A stretch of DNA of 64,000 bases from CAZDWZ01 sp964509425. GTDB taxonomy: Bacteria; Bdellovibrionota_C; UBA2361; SZUA-149; CAZDWZ01. The stretch spans positions 1-64,000 of the forward strand of contig CAZDWZ010000015.1 in NCBI GenBank assembly GCA_964509425.1, written 5' to 3'. A model generated the notes under the pieces. That model worked only from the letters and a program-made list of their open reading frames with translations, was not told the origin of the DNA and did not search any database. The position numbers and the translations under genes are program-made. Positions 51,101 to 57,878 of this stretch are shown one piece after another. How positions within the stretch are numbered: position 1 is the first letter of the stretch; each line of letters begins with the position of its first letter.

Positions 51101-51406
51101 GAGCGTAGACATCCGGCCGTAAGCTGCGCGGTTGTGTGGATACAAAATAAGGGAGACGGGCAGCTCTTCGGAAATGGGCTCATCAGAAGGAGCGCGGAGG
51201 GGAACAGTGACGCCGGTAAGAAGGCGGATACCATGTTCTTTAGCCGCGACATGAGCTCTCACCACTCCGGAAAGCGAATGAATATCGGTAAGACCCAGCA
51301 TCGGATATCCAAGGCGAGCAGCACGGCGGCAGAGCTCCTCAGGATGACTAGCACCACGCAAAAACGAAAAATTACTAAGACTCTGAAGCTCGACGTACAC
51401 CCTCAC
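48143..51406 (-). CDS. dnaE2: Error-prone DNA polymerase DnaE2
   Basis: Alpha-subunit-like error-prone polymerase of 1087 residues. The PHP domain starts YVELQSLSNFSFLRGASHPEEL, the family hallmark. The catalytic PDIDIDFEHERR is near residue 395, followed by the GFPRHLSQHVGGFVLSD and GEADSLRRAMASWKRNKN regions and a C-terminal OB domain. It works with ImuA and ImuB, encoded upstream, in SOS-induced mutagenic translesion synthesis. Two oddities: residues about 567-592 (CLCGSISTIGEPQRHRDTE) are the translation of an inserted CACAGAG palindrome, and a 12-bp repeat gives AFSG three times. Start GTG 51406 or 51400; ATG is absent. Confidence 0.95.
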   Translation of the reverse strand: MRVYVELQSLSNFSFLRGASHPEELCRRAARLGYPMLGLTDIHSLSGVVRAHVAAKEHGIRLLTGVTVPLRAPSDEPISEELPVSLILYPHNRAAYGRMSTLLTRGKLRAPKAECFLFLEDVLEFSEELDCLVVLSDLKWPGIPGMLARLTEAFSGAFSGAFSGRTSRLSLVFHRLFLPGESKIHKRLFELSKEFSIPLVATNAVLYHSPKRRLLQDVVTCIRLGCRIDEAGFHLQSNAERYLKSPREMKRLFRKWPSLLRRSEEIAERASGFSLDELRYEYPNEICPEGKSPEDYLREETFLRAEERYPEGVPLPVRKQLDQELKLIAELRYEKYFLTVYDIVKFARGREILCQGRGAAANSAVCYVLGITAVDPTQVRLLMGRFISKERNEPPDIDIDFEHERREEVIQYLYEKYGRLRAALVAEVICYRTRSAFRDVGKVFGLSTEQIDNIIIAYKRFRDRDVTPEHLRELNVSLEEKTVRYTISAVKVLKGFPRHLSQHVGGFVLSDIPLCEIVPIENAAMKDRTVLEWDKDDVDAMGMLKIDILALGMLTAIRKGIDFINQISVPLCLCGSISTIGEPQRHRDTECLQLHTIPKEDPAVYDMMCRAETMGVFQIESRAQMSMLPRLRPRCYYDLVIEVAIVRPGPIQGGMVHPFLRRRMGLEPVTFPNEAVRTVLKDTMGVPIFQEQVMELSIVAAGFTPGEADSLRRAMASWKRNKNVMEKFRDRIQAGMLERGYAEEFAEQLFEQIRGFGEYGFPQSHSASFALLVYASSWMKHHYPDCFAAALVNSQPMGFYQPAQLIQDAKNNGVSILPIDVNKSEWDCSLEPPAQNNAASSGKRARWSLRLGMRLVRGLSEEQVKMLVESRTRSGPFTTITQLWRRSGLKVSQIRALARADAFGSLHYSRQQALWETGKLRDERLPLFEALENKSEESLQFLPELGERLKVWKDYRAMGLTLRAHPVSFYRKSLRSKQIQTIAEFKEQAQQRSGSWITVAGLVLMRQRPATANGTIFMTLEDETGMGNLIIRRNVQERYAAAIFDGMFVIARGRTQHGDSVIHLLLEEMYEFGEKGAEISAESRDFR
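49633..49706. repeat. CACAGAG-family palindrome inserted in frame in dnaE2, copy 4
   Basis: CTCTGTGCCTCTGTGGTTC on the left and GAACCACAGAGGCACAAAGG on the right surround a short loop, as in the intergenic copies. On the coding strand it adds about 26 codons between FINQ and LHTIPKEDPAVYDMM without a stop or frame change. In DnaE2 proteins as I recall them, this place is a short loop, so the inserted peptide is likely tolerated at the surface. Confidence 0.85.
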
Positions 51407-51444
51407 CCCTCAAATCGAGACGAACAATTTAAGCAGAGAGGAAC

Positions 51445-51519
51445 GCCGAGGCTGGCGTGAAGCGAGGCCCGGAAATTGCAAAGCAATCTTCCGGGCCGAA
51501 GGTTCACCCCAGCCTCGGC
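51445..51519. repeat. Large hairpin element A between dnaE2 and imuB
   Basis: Outer arms GCCGAGGCTGG (51445-51455) and CCAGCCTCGGC (51509-51519); inner arms GGCCCGGAA and TTCCGGGCC; tip TTGC-AAA-GCAA. It starts 39 bp upstream of the dnaE2 start. The inner part (CCGGAAATTGC) is shared with element B. Confidence 0.85.
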
Positions 51520-51524
51520 CTTCC

Positions 51525-51646
51525 CATGAGGTTCGAGGTTGGTCTGAACCGAGGACCGGAAATTGCGAGAAGCGGAGTTTGCTACTGCAAATGAGCAGCG
51601 CAGCAATTTTCCGGGACGACGGATCAGGCCAAGATCGAACCTCATG
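51525..51646. repeat. Large hairpin element B overlapping the end of imuB
   Basis: Outer arms CATGAGGTTCGA (51525-51536) and TCGAACCTCATG (51635-51646); inner arms ACCGGAAATTGC and GCAATTTTCCGG. The loop is longer than in element A. The right arm contains the imuB stop codon, so the last codon of ImuB lies inside the repeat. Confidence 0.85.
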
Positions 51647-53054
51647 TCCAGATGCCGTGGATGAACCAGGTGGTGGACTGCCGATATATCCAAAGCCAGC
51701 TTCCGGTAGGAACTTGCACGCGGAAATAATCCTTCGTTTGAAATCTTTCCGTGTCTTCCCCCCACCAGACGGGTGCGATTCGTTCCGGCCCGATGGCGCA
51801 GGAGATGCGGTAGCGCTTTTCTCGCCATTCAAGCCAGGCGGGAGGTCCGTCGGGGAGAGGGGCGATGACTTTAATTGGGGAAGGTTTGTAAAAAAGTAAC
51901 GAGGGCCGTTCTTCTTCGTGGAGTGGTTGGACGGTATTGTTTTCAGTTTCCGCAGAATTCCTTGGGGCGTATGAGAACGAGCGCTCAGGAATGTGGCTCG
52001 CATGACAAACCATTTCTTGGACTTCTTCCGGGCCTAAGTGCTCGCCGATTACATCGAGAAGCTGGCCGAAGGATTTTCTTCGTTCGTTTTCTTCGGGAAG
52101 CTGGGACATTTGCCGTTCTTCTGTTGAAACGGATCGAAGTTGAATTTCTTTTACTGCGGAACCGAGCGAAAGCCGTTCGAACATCGGCTCAAGAAGCCGC
52201 CAAAGATATGTGGGTTCGAGGCTTGGAGCGCTGAGGCGAAAGGTGCGGAGCAATGGAGAACCCTTCATGGGAGTAATCTCGATACGAAAAGAAGCTATAC
52301 GTTGATGAGCTGCCGCGACTTCTTTCACGAACTGATCGAGAAGCTGCCGTGCATGAAAAGCGATTACGGCGGCATCTTCTATGGGAACGTCGAGAGTCCT
52401 CGCGCAAAAAACGGGGAAAAAGATCCGGCAGCGCGGAAGGACTTCCTCCATGGAACCGAGCATTTGATCCAGACGTTTAAGTATCCCTCCGTGAAAACGA
52501 TCGAGTAAGGTCGAGCGAGGAAGGCGGAGCAGATCGCGGCCGGTATGAATTTCCAGCTCGCGGAGCTCGGCAAGCTCAACTTTTGAAAGCCGGTATGCTT
52601 GGACGGGAAGATCTTCGGCAATGGCTTTGAGTGTTTCGCGAGTAGCATCTTCGATAATCGACACTCGTTCTTTACCGAAGCGCGAAAGCCCCCAGCTCAG
52701 TCCGAGGGTCGGAGCAATTGCGATTCGCGAGAGGAGGCCGTGAAAAGAAACTATCTCGCTGACTCGACGGACGAGCTCTCGGTGGCTGCCGAATAGTCTC
52801 TCTGTACCGGTGGCATCAAAATTTAATCCGAGCGACCAGGGATCGCTTATCTCGTGGAGGCGTTTCGAGATTCCTCTTACTCTTTCTCCGCATTTTTCTT
52901 CGCGGGAAAAATCATCAAACGCCAACACGGGAGAGAAGCGGTACAGTGCCTTGGCAAGAGGGAGAAGAAGCTGAACCCTCTCCTGCTGAGTAAGGCTCCA
53001 CTCGTGAGACTTCATCTCGGGAGATTTCACGAAAACCGAAATTATTCTTTTCAT
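51642..53054 (-). CDS. imuB: ImuB, inactive Y-family polymerase-like protein
   Basis: ImuB-type mutasome protein of 470 residues. Marks are YRFSPVLAFDDF, LGLNFDATGTERLFGS, LSRIAIAPTLGLSWGLSRFG, the helix-hairpin region LRELEIHTGRDLLRLPRSTLLDRFHG and, near the end, RYRISCAIGPERIAPVWWGEDTERFQTKDYFRVQ. Start ATG 53054 has GGAGG 6 bp upstream. The palm N-terminus is short: about 40 residues precede YRFSP, where other ImuBs have roughly twice that, including an NPAAR-ALGL-PGM segment missing here. It overlaps imuA by 140 bp. ImuB binds the beta clamp and recruits DnaE2. The C-terminal residues come from hairpin B. Confidence 0.9.
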   Translation of the reverse strand: MKRIISVFVKSPEMKSHEWSLTQQERVQLLLPLAKALYRFSPVLAFDDFSREEKCGERVRGISKRLHEISDPWSLGLNFDATGTERLFGSHRELVRRVSEIVSFHGLLSRIAIAPTLGLSWGLSRFGKERVSIIEDATRETLKAIAEDLPVQAYRLSKVELAELRELEIHTGRDLLRLPRSTLLDRFHGGILKRLDQMLGSMEEVLPRCRIFFPVFCARTLDVPIEDAAVIAFHARQLLDQFVKEVAAAHQRIASFRIEITPMKGSPLLRTFRLSAPSLEPTYLWRLLEPMFERLSLGSAVKEIQLRSVSTEERQMSQLPEENERRKSFGQLLDVIGEHLGPEEVQEMVCHASHIPERSFSYAPRNSAETENNTVQPLHEEERPSLLFYKPSPIKVIAPLPDGPPAWLEWREKRYRISCAIGPERIAPVWWGEDTERFQTKDYFRVQVPTGSWLWIYRQSTTWFIHGIWT

Positions 53055-53805
53055 AGTTGACCTCCAAGGTCCAAACCGGATCCGCCGGCCATTTCAGGGG
53101 GAGGTGCCGTCCTTTGGCGCGAAGTAATTCCAACGAGTAACGAAGCTCTTGGTTCACGGAAATTTGGGGAGAGATTAACCAGCGTGTTTGAGCCGTGGAG
53201 GCAACTTCCTGCTCCCACGCCGGACGAAGAAGAAGAAAAAAAATACCGCCTCTGTTTTTATTTTTTTCCAATGCATGCTGCAGGCAGCGCATTTGAAGAA
53301 GAGAAAGCCCGGATCCGTCGGCTACAATCCCCAACGGAGCCGAGGCTTGAAGAAGCTGAGTGAGGGTCCAGAGGCGTTTTTCTTTTTCCTTGGTATGAAG
53401 AAAAAACGAACGCTTTTTCCAATCGGGGGCATCGGCAAAAAGAAGCTTCAAGAGATGGGGGGTGGGAAAACATCTTCGTCCCACCCAGACAAGGGAGAGA
53501 TCGTTCTGCTCGAGCAGAAAAGAGCGAAGAAGAATGCTCGCAAAAATCAGCGAAGGGTGCCAACGCCGTTTTGCTTTCTCTGAAAAAACATCTTCGCTCA
53601 GAAACTCATGAATATCTCCGCATGAAAGTCCTCCTTTCGGAAAAAGAGAATCGATCGCGGGGACGGAAAAAATTGAGACTGAAGATTTCTCTCGTGCTGG
53701 AGCTCCTTCCGACGGACGAGCTGCGCCGCCATCAGCGACCCACACCCTTCCCTCGGCAAGAAGATGCTCGAAAGAGGAAAAAACTTGTTTCTTGACGAGG
53801 GACAC
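52915..53805 (-). CDS. imuA: ImuA, RecA-like mutasome protein
   Basis: ImuA (SulA/RecA-like) of 296 residues, start GTG 53805. The LFPKGGLSCGDIHEFL segment corresponds to the RecA-like P-loop region of ImuA; LSLVWVGRRCFPTPHLLKLL and the end of the domain, ELRYSLELLRAKGRHLPLKW, are also typical. The last 45 residues are read in another frame over the start of imuB, an unusually long overlap. ImuA partners ImuB in recruiting DnaE2. A palindromic site lies 14-50 bp upstream of the start and is a probable SOS operator. Confidence 0.85.
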   Translation of the reverse strand: MSLVKKQVFSSFEHLLAEGRVWVADGGAARPSEGAPAREKSSVSIFSVPAIDSLFPKGGLSCGDIHEFLSEDVFSEKAKRRWHPSLIFASILLRSFLLEQNDLSLVWVGRRCFPTPHLLKLLFADAPDWKKRSFFLHTKEKEKRLWTLTQLLQASAPLGIVADGSGLSLLQMRCLQHALEKNKNRGGIFFLLLRPAWEQEVASTAQTRWLISPQISVNQELRYSLELLRAKGRHLPLKWPADPVWTLEVNYEKNNFGFREISRDEVSRVEPYSAGEGSASSPSCQGTVPLLSRVGV

Positions 53806-53818
53806 TCCAGCACTCTAA

Positions 53819-53855
53819 TTTCTAGTTTTTTTCTATATACTAGCAAAACTAGAAA
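53819..53855 (-). promoter_or_regulatory. Palindromic operator of the imuA operon (candidate LexA site)
   Basis: TTTCTAGTTTT (53819-53829) and AAAACTAGAAA (53845-53855) are perfect inverted copies with a 15-bp spacer. The spacer holds another ACTAG, giving three CTAGT/ACTAG half-sites at 53822, 53839 and 53848, and, on the minus strand, a TATATA that could be the -10 box. Position before an SOS-type operon suggests LexA or an ImuR-like repressor; the motif is not one of the published LexA boxes that I know. Confidence 0.6.
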
Positions 53856-53889
53856 CTCTTTGGGAAGTCCGCCCTCTAACTCCCTGAAT

Positions 53890-54249
53890 TTACTGAAATG
53901 AATTAATAAAACTCTTGCAAACCTCGCCTCCAAAATCCTGCTTACACTGATCCCTCATCGAATCACACATGGTCACTCCGACACCGCCGACCATGCCGGT
54001 CATCGCCTGTCCCATCCCCTGAGCCAGGGCTCCCGCAGGATCGCCTTGTTTCGCTGTAGGAATCGACTGCGCGACTTTTGAGACCTCACTTTTAAATCTC
54101 TCCAGACAGCGGCTGTGCGCACGGGCGATCTTACTTTCATCACTCTTGCTGCACCCGGAGAGAAGAACGCCCGAAAGAAGGCTCAGAGTGAGAATAAAAG
54201 CCGGGCAAGTGAAAATCGGGGACAGAGAGAACGGGAACAAATTTCTCAT
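53890..54249 (-). CDS. Small cysteine-containing lipoprotein
   Basis: Lipoprotein of about 119 residues from ATG 54249 (MRNLFPFS) with GGAGG 4 bp upstream; the frame is open to 54336. Lipobox LLSGVLLSGC. The mature part is helical with a Gly/Met-rich stretch (GALAQGMGQAMTGMVGGVG) and cysteines in ARCLE-like, TMCDSMRDQC and EVCKSF positions. No recognised family. It lies upstream of imuA on the same strand but the imuA operator separates them. Confidence 0.65.
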   Translation of the reverse strand: MRNLFPFSLSPIFTCPAFILTLSLLSGVLLSGCSKSDESKIARAHSRCLERFKSEVSKVAQSIPTAKQGDPAGALAQGMGQAMTGMVGGVGVTMCDSMRDQCKQDFGGEVCKSFINSFQ

Positions 54250-54474
54250 GGATCCTCCAAACGGAGCGGTTAGAAACGAAACCGCTTTTGAAACTTCAGG
54301 GAACAAAAAGATGCTTGTTTCAATCCCGGAACGCAAGAGCTTTACACGCAGCCGTGCATACCCTCATAAACCCTCACCGGGAGCGTTACTCTTCCGGTTT
54401 TTCAAAACTATTTTCTCTAAAGACCGATTCTCTCCTCCAGGGTAAAATGGAGGTGTGTAAATACAATAAATACA

Positions 54475-55671
54475 ATGGCTATTCCAAAAACTCCGAGCAA
54501 CGAGACCCAACGTCTGGCGGCACTTCACCGGTATAAATTGCTGGATACTGAAGCCGAAACGCTCTACGACGACATCACGAAACTCAGCGCGCTCATTTGC
54601 CGGACACCGATGTCGATGATCAGTCTCGTCGATACCTCGCGTCAGTGGTTCAAATCTAAAATAGGAATGGAAGCCTCCGAAACCTCCCGTGATATCTCAA
54701 TCTGTGCACATGCGATCCATGAGACGAAAATCATGATCGTCAACGATGCGACGCAAGATGAGAGAACCCGTGACAACCCGGTCGTAACCGGTGAGGCGCA
54801 TATCCGGTTTTATGCCGGTGCACCTCTCATGACCCCGGAAGGATATTCTCTTGGAACACTCTGCGTTGCCGATCACGAAGCGCGAGAGCTCAGCAAAATT
54901 CAAATTGACGCTCTCGAATCACTCGCGCGGCAGGTATCGGCGAACTTTGAGCTGCGGCTGTTAAACGACAAGCTCCTCGCCGAGAACGAAACAAAAAATC
55001 GGCTCTTTTCCATCCTTGCCCATGACTTAAAAGCCCCATTCACGCCGATTCTCGGCTTTGCCAAGATGCTGCACGATGAAATCCAGCACCTCGAAAAAGA
55101 TGAAATTGCCGAATATGCGGAGATCATTCATCGAAACTCCGAACATGTCTTTTTGCTCGTACAGGATCTCCTGACCTGGTCGAGGCACGAGCTGGGAGCG
55201 ATAAAATTTCATCCTACGCGACTCGAGCTCGATGTGGTGATGGAAGAACTGATGGATCTGTTCAACGGAGTTGCAAAGCAAAAGTCCATTGATCTTTCCT
55301 TTACTCCAAACAAGGCCGCGGTCTTCCAAGGAGACAAGGAGATGATAAATACAGTGCTGAGAAATCTCATTTCGAATGCATTGAAGTTCACACCGGTAGG
55401 AGGCCGCGTAACGGTTACATCCGAGAAAAAGCTCTCGACTCTCGAAATTCGAGTGAGTGATTCAGGAGTGGGAATCCCGAAAGAGCGCCAAGAACAGCTT
55501 TTTAACGTCGATTCTCATTTCTCCACCGAAGGAACCGCCAAGGAAAAGGGAACCGGATTGGGCCTCCCGCTCTGCAAAGATTTCGTGGAACGCCATAAAG
55601 GAAAAATCCGAGTGGAATCGACTGAAGGAAAGGGAACGACGATAGTCGTCACCCTGCCGCTCGCCGGCTAA
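54475..55671 (+). CDS. GAF-domain histidine kinase
   Basis: Cytoplasmic sensor kinase of 398 residues. GAF domain about 20-160, with ISLVDTSRQWFKSKIGM, SICAHAI and YAGAPLMTPEGYSLGTLCVAD, the style of phytochrome-like or GAF sensors without a bilin Cys at the usual site. HisKA has His183 in ILAHDLKAPFTPILGFAKML; the ATPase domain ends DSGVGIPKERQEQLF, KGTGLGLPLCKDFVERHKG. No response regulator is adjacent, so it is an orphan kinase. Ligand not known. Confidence 0.92.
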   Translation: MAIPKTPSNETQRLAALHRYKLLDTEAETLYDDITKLSALICRTPMSMISLVDTSRQWFKSKIGMEASETSRDISICAHAIHETKIMIVNDATQDERTRDNPVVTGEAHIRFYAGAPLMTPEGYSLGTLCVADHEARELSKIQIDALESLARQVSANFELRLLNDKLLAENETKNRLFSILAHDLKAPFTPILGFAKMLHDEIQHLEKDEIAEYAEIIHRNSEHVFLLVQDLLTWSRHELGAIKFHPTRLELDVVMEELMDLFNGVAKQKSIDLSFTPNKAAVFQGDKEMINTVLRNLISNALKFTPVGGRVTVTSEKKLSTLEIRVSDSGVGIPKERQEQLFNVDSHFSTEGTAKEKGTGLGLPLCKDFVERHKGKIRVESTEGKGTTIVVTLPLAG

Positions 55672-55799
55672 AGCTCAGCAGTGATTTAAGGCACAACCCC
55701 GGATTCTTTCATCTTTTTTTCGAGAAGCTCTAAAAAGAAGTTTCCCACATCGGACGACACTATGGAGGAACAAGGAACCATCTTCCGAGGAGTATGCGC

Positions 55800-56270
55800 A
55801 TGTCTGATTGTGCGTGGGAGAAACAACAGGAAGGATTCACGATCCTCGAGCTGCTGGTTACGGTCACCATCATCGGCATTCTCGCCGCCATCTCGACCTC
55901 GGTCTATCAGGAGTATAAGGAACGAGCGCGAGTCGCGGCGACGGCATCTGATTTGCGAAATTTCGCTTCCGGTTTCTGGGCGTATTCTACCGCCAATGAA
56001 AACTTTCCGAATGACACAAACCTCGTTCTCCCAACAGGCATGGGATCGTTCATTGCGCAAAGCGTCTGGAATCGAGGACCCGCGATCGGCGGGCAATACA
56101 ACTGGGAAGGGCCGGATTTTTATCCGTATGCAGGGATATCGATCATGAACCCGCCGCCGAACGATGTGCTCGCGGCGCTTGACCGGCAGCTGGATGACGG
56201 AAATCTCTCTCAAGGGAGATTTAGAATCGTGGCGGCGAATAGCCGACCAACCTACATCATCAGTGAGTAG
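55800..56270 (+). CDS. Type II/IV pseudopilin-like protein
   Basis: Prepilin of about 156 residues. ATG 55800 (MSDCAW) is preferred over 55794 because GAGGAG is then 7 bp away. Leader MSDCAWEKQQEG, cleavage before FTILELLVTVTIIGILAAIS, with the Phe+1/Glu+5 pattern. The mature body (SVYQEYKERARVAATASDLR, then FASGFWAYSTANENFPND) resembles GspG-like or short minor pilins. The last 42 codons recur at 56398-56606 on the other side of a scaffold gap, so the 3' end may be assembled twice. Confidence 0.82.
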   Translation: MSDCAWEKQQEGFTILELLVTVTIIGILAAISTSVYQEYKERARVAATASDLRNFASGFWAYSTANENFPNDTNLVLPTGMGSFIAQSVWNRGPAIGGQYNWEGPDFYPYAGISIMNPPPNDVLAALDRQLDDGNLSQGRFRIVAANSRPTYIISE

Positions 56271-56354
56271 AAGTGTGATGCAAGACGAAACAGCTGGTAA
56301 TGTGTTTTCAATATAACGGAGCTTTGCTGGCTCGGCTCCGCCTCGCGTGCCGCA

Positions 56355-56385
56355 CAAAATAAACGAGCAATGCTCGTTTATTTTG
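56355..56385. repeat. Perfect 15-bp palindrome between the pilin copies
   Basis: CAAAATAAACGAGCA (56355-56369), one A, then TGCTCGTTTATTTTG (56371-56385). The arms are exact. As RNA it would be a stable stem with an almost absent loop, so a cruciform or a terminator of the pilin transcript. It lies in the only sequence unique to the segment between the two copies of the pilin end. Confidence 0.7.
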
Positions 56386-56397
56386 CGGGAGCGGCAC

Positions 56398-56606
56398 CCA
56401 TGAACCCGCCGCCGAACGATGTGCTCGCGGCGCTTGACCGGCAGCTGGATGACNNNNNNNNNNNNNNNNNNNNNNNNNNNNNNNNNNNNNNNNNNNNNNN
56501 NNNNNNNNNNNNNNNNNNNNNNNNNNNNNNNNNNNNNNNNNNNNNNNNNNNNNATCGTGGCGGCGAATAGCCGACCAACCTACATCATCAGTGAGTAGAA
56601 GTGTGA
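56398..56606. other. Scaffold gap with duplicated pilin 3' end
   Basis: 56398-56453 repeats 56143-56198 exactly; 56454-56553 is 100 N; 56554-56606 repeats the segment ending the pilin gene (ATCGTGGCGGCGAATAGCCG onwards). The N run of exactly 100 marks an assembler gap of unknown length. A false duplication from overlapping contig ends is the simplest reading; a real tandem duplication is possible. Confidence 0.85.
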
Positions 56607-56634
56607 TGTGAAACGAGTTTGACTGATCGAAGCG

Positions 56635-57783
56635 CTAGTCCGGAAGGACGACGCATTTCCCGCCCGAGATGAGCTGAACGATCGATTTCCATTTCGCATC
56701 GCCGTTTGCGTCAAAGGAGAGAGTTCCTGCAATCCCCTGGAAATCTTTCTTCTTCAGGATGAACTTCTTGATATCTTCCGATGTTGACGCTCCCGAGCGA
56801 AGCGCTTCGGCAAGAATGAGAATCGTGTCAAAGGTCGAGATGCTATTCATGTCGATCGGCATTCCAGGCCGTTCTTCATTGTAAATTTTCTCGAGACGCC
56901 GGAAGAGGTCTTTATTTAAACCGAGTTGAGGGTCGACGCTGAAAACTCCTTCAAGCGACTCTTTCGCCGAAGACGACACCGAACCGGAGTTGCAGAGGCC
57001 TAAGCCATACATTTCGCCGGGGACAGCGAGCTCTTTGATTTGCGCGAATATCTTGGCGGCCGTACTGCCCGACGCGAGAACGTAGAGCGCATCCATCTTC
57101 AGCTTCTTCAGCTTCGTGAGCTGCGGACGGAAGTTATCTGTGTTTTTTGCGACGACTTCTTGAGCACCAATTTTAATACTCGAGGAACTCCGAAGCTGTT
57201 CGATCAAATTGTTATAACCGAGCTGAGTCCAATCCTCGTCGGTACGGATGACCGCCACACGAAGAATTTTGCCTTCCATCTCCGCGACGTTCAGAAACTT
57301 TCCTTTCAAGACCCGAAGGAGCGCGGTGTTCGGTTGATCGCTCGTGTAAAATGTGCGGAAAACATATCCGCCCTGCTCAGTGAGCTCCGGATTGCTCGAT
57401 TGCGCAAACAGCAATCTCCGCTCCTTCGTCACAACCGGGCGAAGCGCGGTGGCGACATTCGTCAGCGCCGAAATCACCGCGGGTGGATTATACTTCTCCA
57501 TCAACCGGCGATATTCGGTGATCGCAACCTCCGGATCGCTCCGGCTATCCTCAAACACAACTTCCAGTTTATTGCCGAGAACACCACCTTCCTCACCGTT
57601 TATCTTTTGCAGCGCGGCGCGGATTCCGATGCGAGCACTGGCTCCAATAAACGCAGAGTTTCCGGACATCGGAAGAATTGCTCCCAGACGCATCGAAGTG
57701 TTTTCCGCACCAGCAATCGGCACCATGGCGAGGCAGATGAGAGAAACACCGGAAAGAAGAGCGACGGAGAAAAAAGAGCGCAT
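56635..57783 (-). CDS. Periplasmic solute-binding protein, branched-chain amino acid type
   Basis: Type I binding protein of 382 residues. Signal peptide MRSFFSVALLSGVSLICLAM to about residue 26. Mature signature MRLGAILPMSGNSAFIGASARIGIRAALQKINGEEGGVLGNKLEVVFEDS is the Peripla_BP_6 (LivJ) start, followed by ALTNVATALRPVVTKERRLLFAQSS and IRTDEDWTQLGYNNLIEQL. It differs clearly from the other binding protein at 21199. Again no permease or ATPase genes adjoin. The ligand could be an amino acid, a peptide or an aromatic acid; the sequence does not say. Confidence 0.9.
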   Translation of the reverse strand: MRSFFSVALLSGVSLICLAMVPIAGAENTSMRLGAILPMSGNSAFIGASARIGIRAALQKINGEEGGVLGNKLEVVFEDSRSDPEVAITEYRRLMEKYNPPAVISALTNVATALRPVVTKERRLLFAQSSNPELTEQGGYVFRTFYTSDQPNTALLRVLKGKFLNVAEMEGKILRVAVIRTDEDWTQLGYNNLIEQLRSSSSIKIGAQEVVAKNTDNFRPQLTKLKKLKMDALYVLASGSTAAKIFAQIKELAVPGEMYGLGLCNSGSVSSSAKESLEGVFSVDPQLGLNKDLFRRLEKIYNEERPGMPIDMNSISTFDTILILAEALRSGASTSEDIKKFILKKKDFQGIAGTLSFDANGDAKWKSIVQLISGGKCVVLPD

Positions 57784-57878
57784 GACACGAATTCCTGGAT
57801 CAAAGTAGCGGTCTTATCCTTAACCGACCCATCCCCGTATTTCAAACAAAAAGCATTCGCGCCGGAATACACCAGCAC

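Noticed and set aside
51403..51828. Open frames across the dnaE2-imuB gap on both strands
   Set aside because: They run through the two hairpin elements and their products are dominated by the inverted-repeat sequence.
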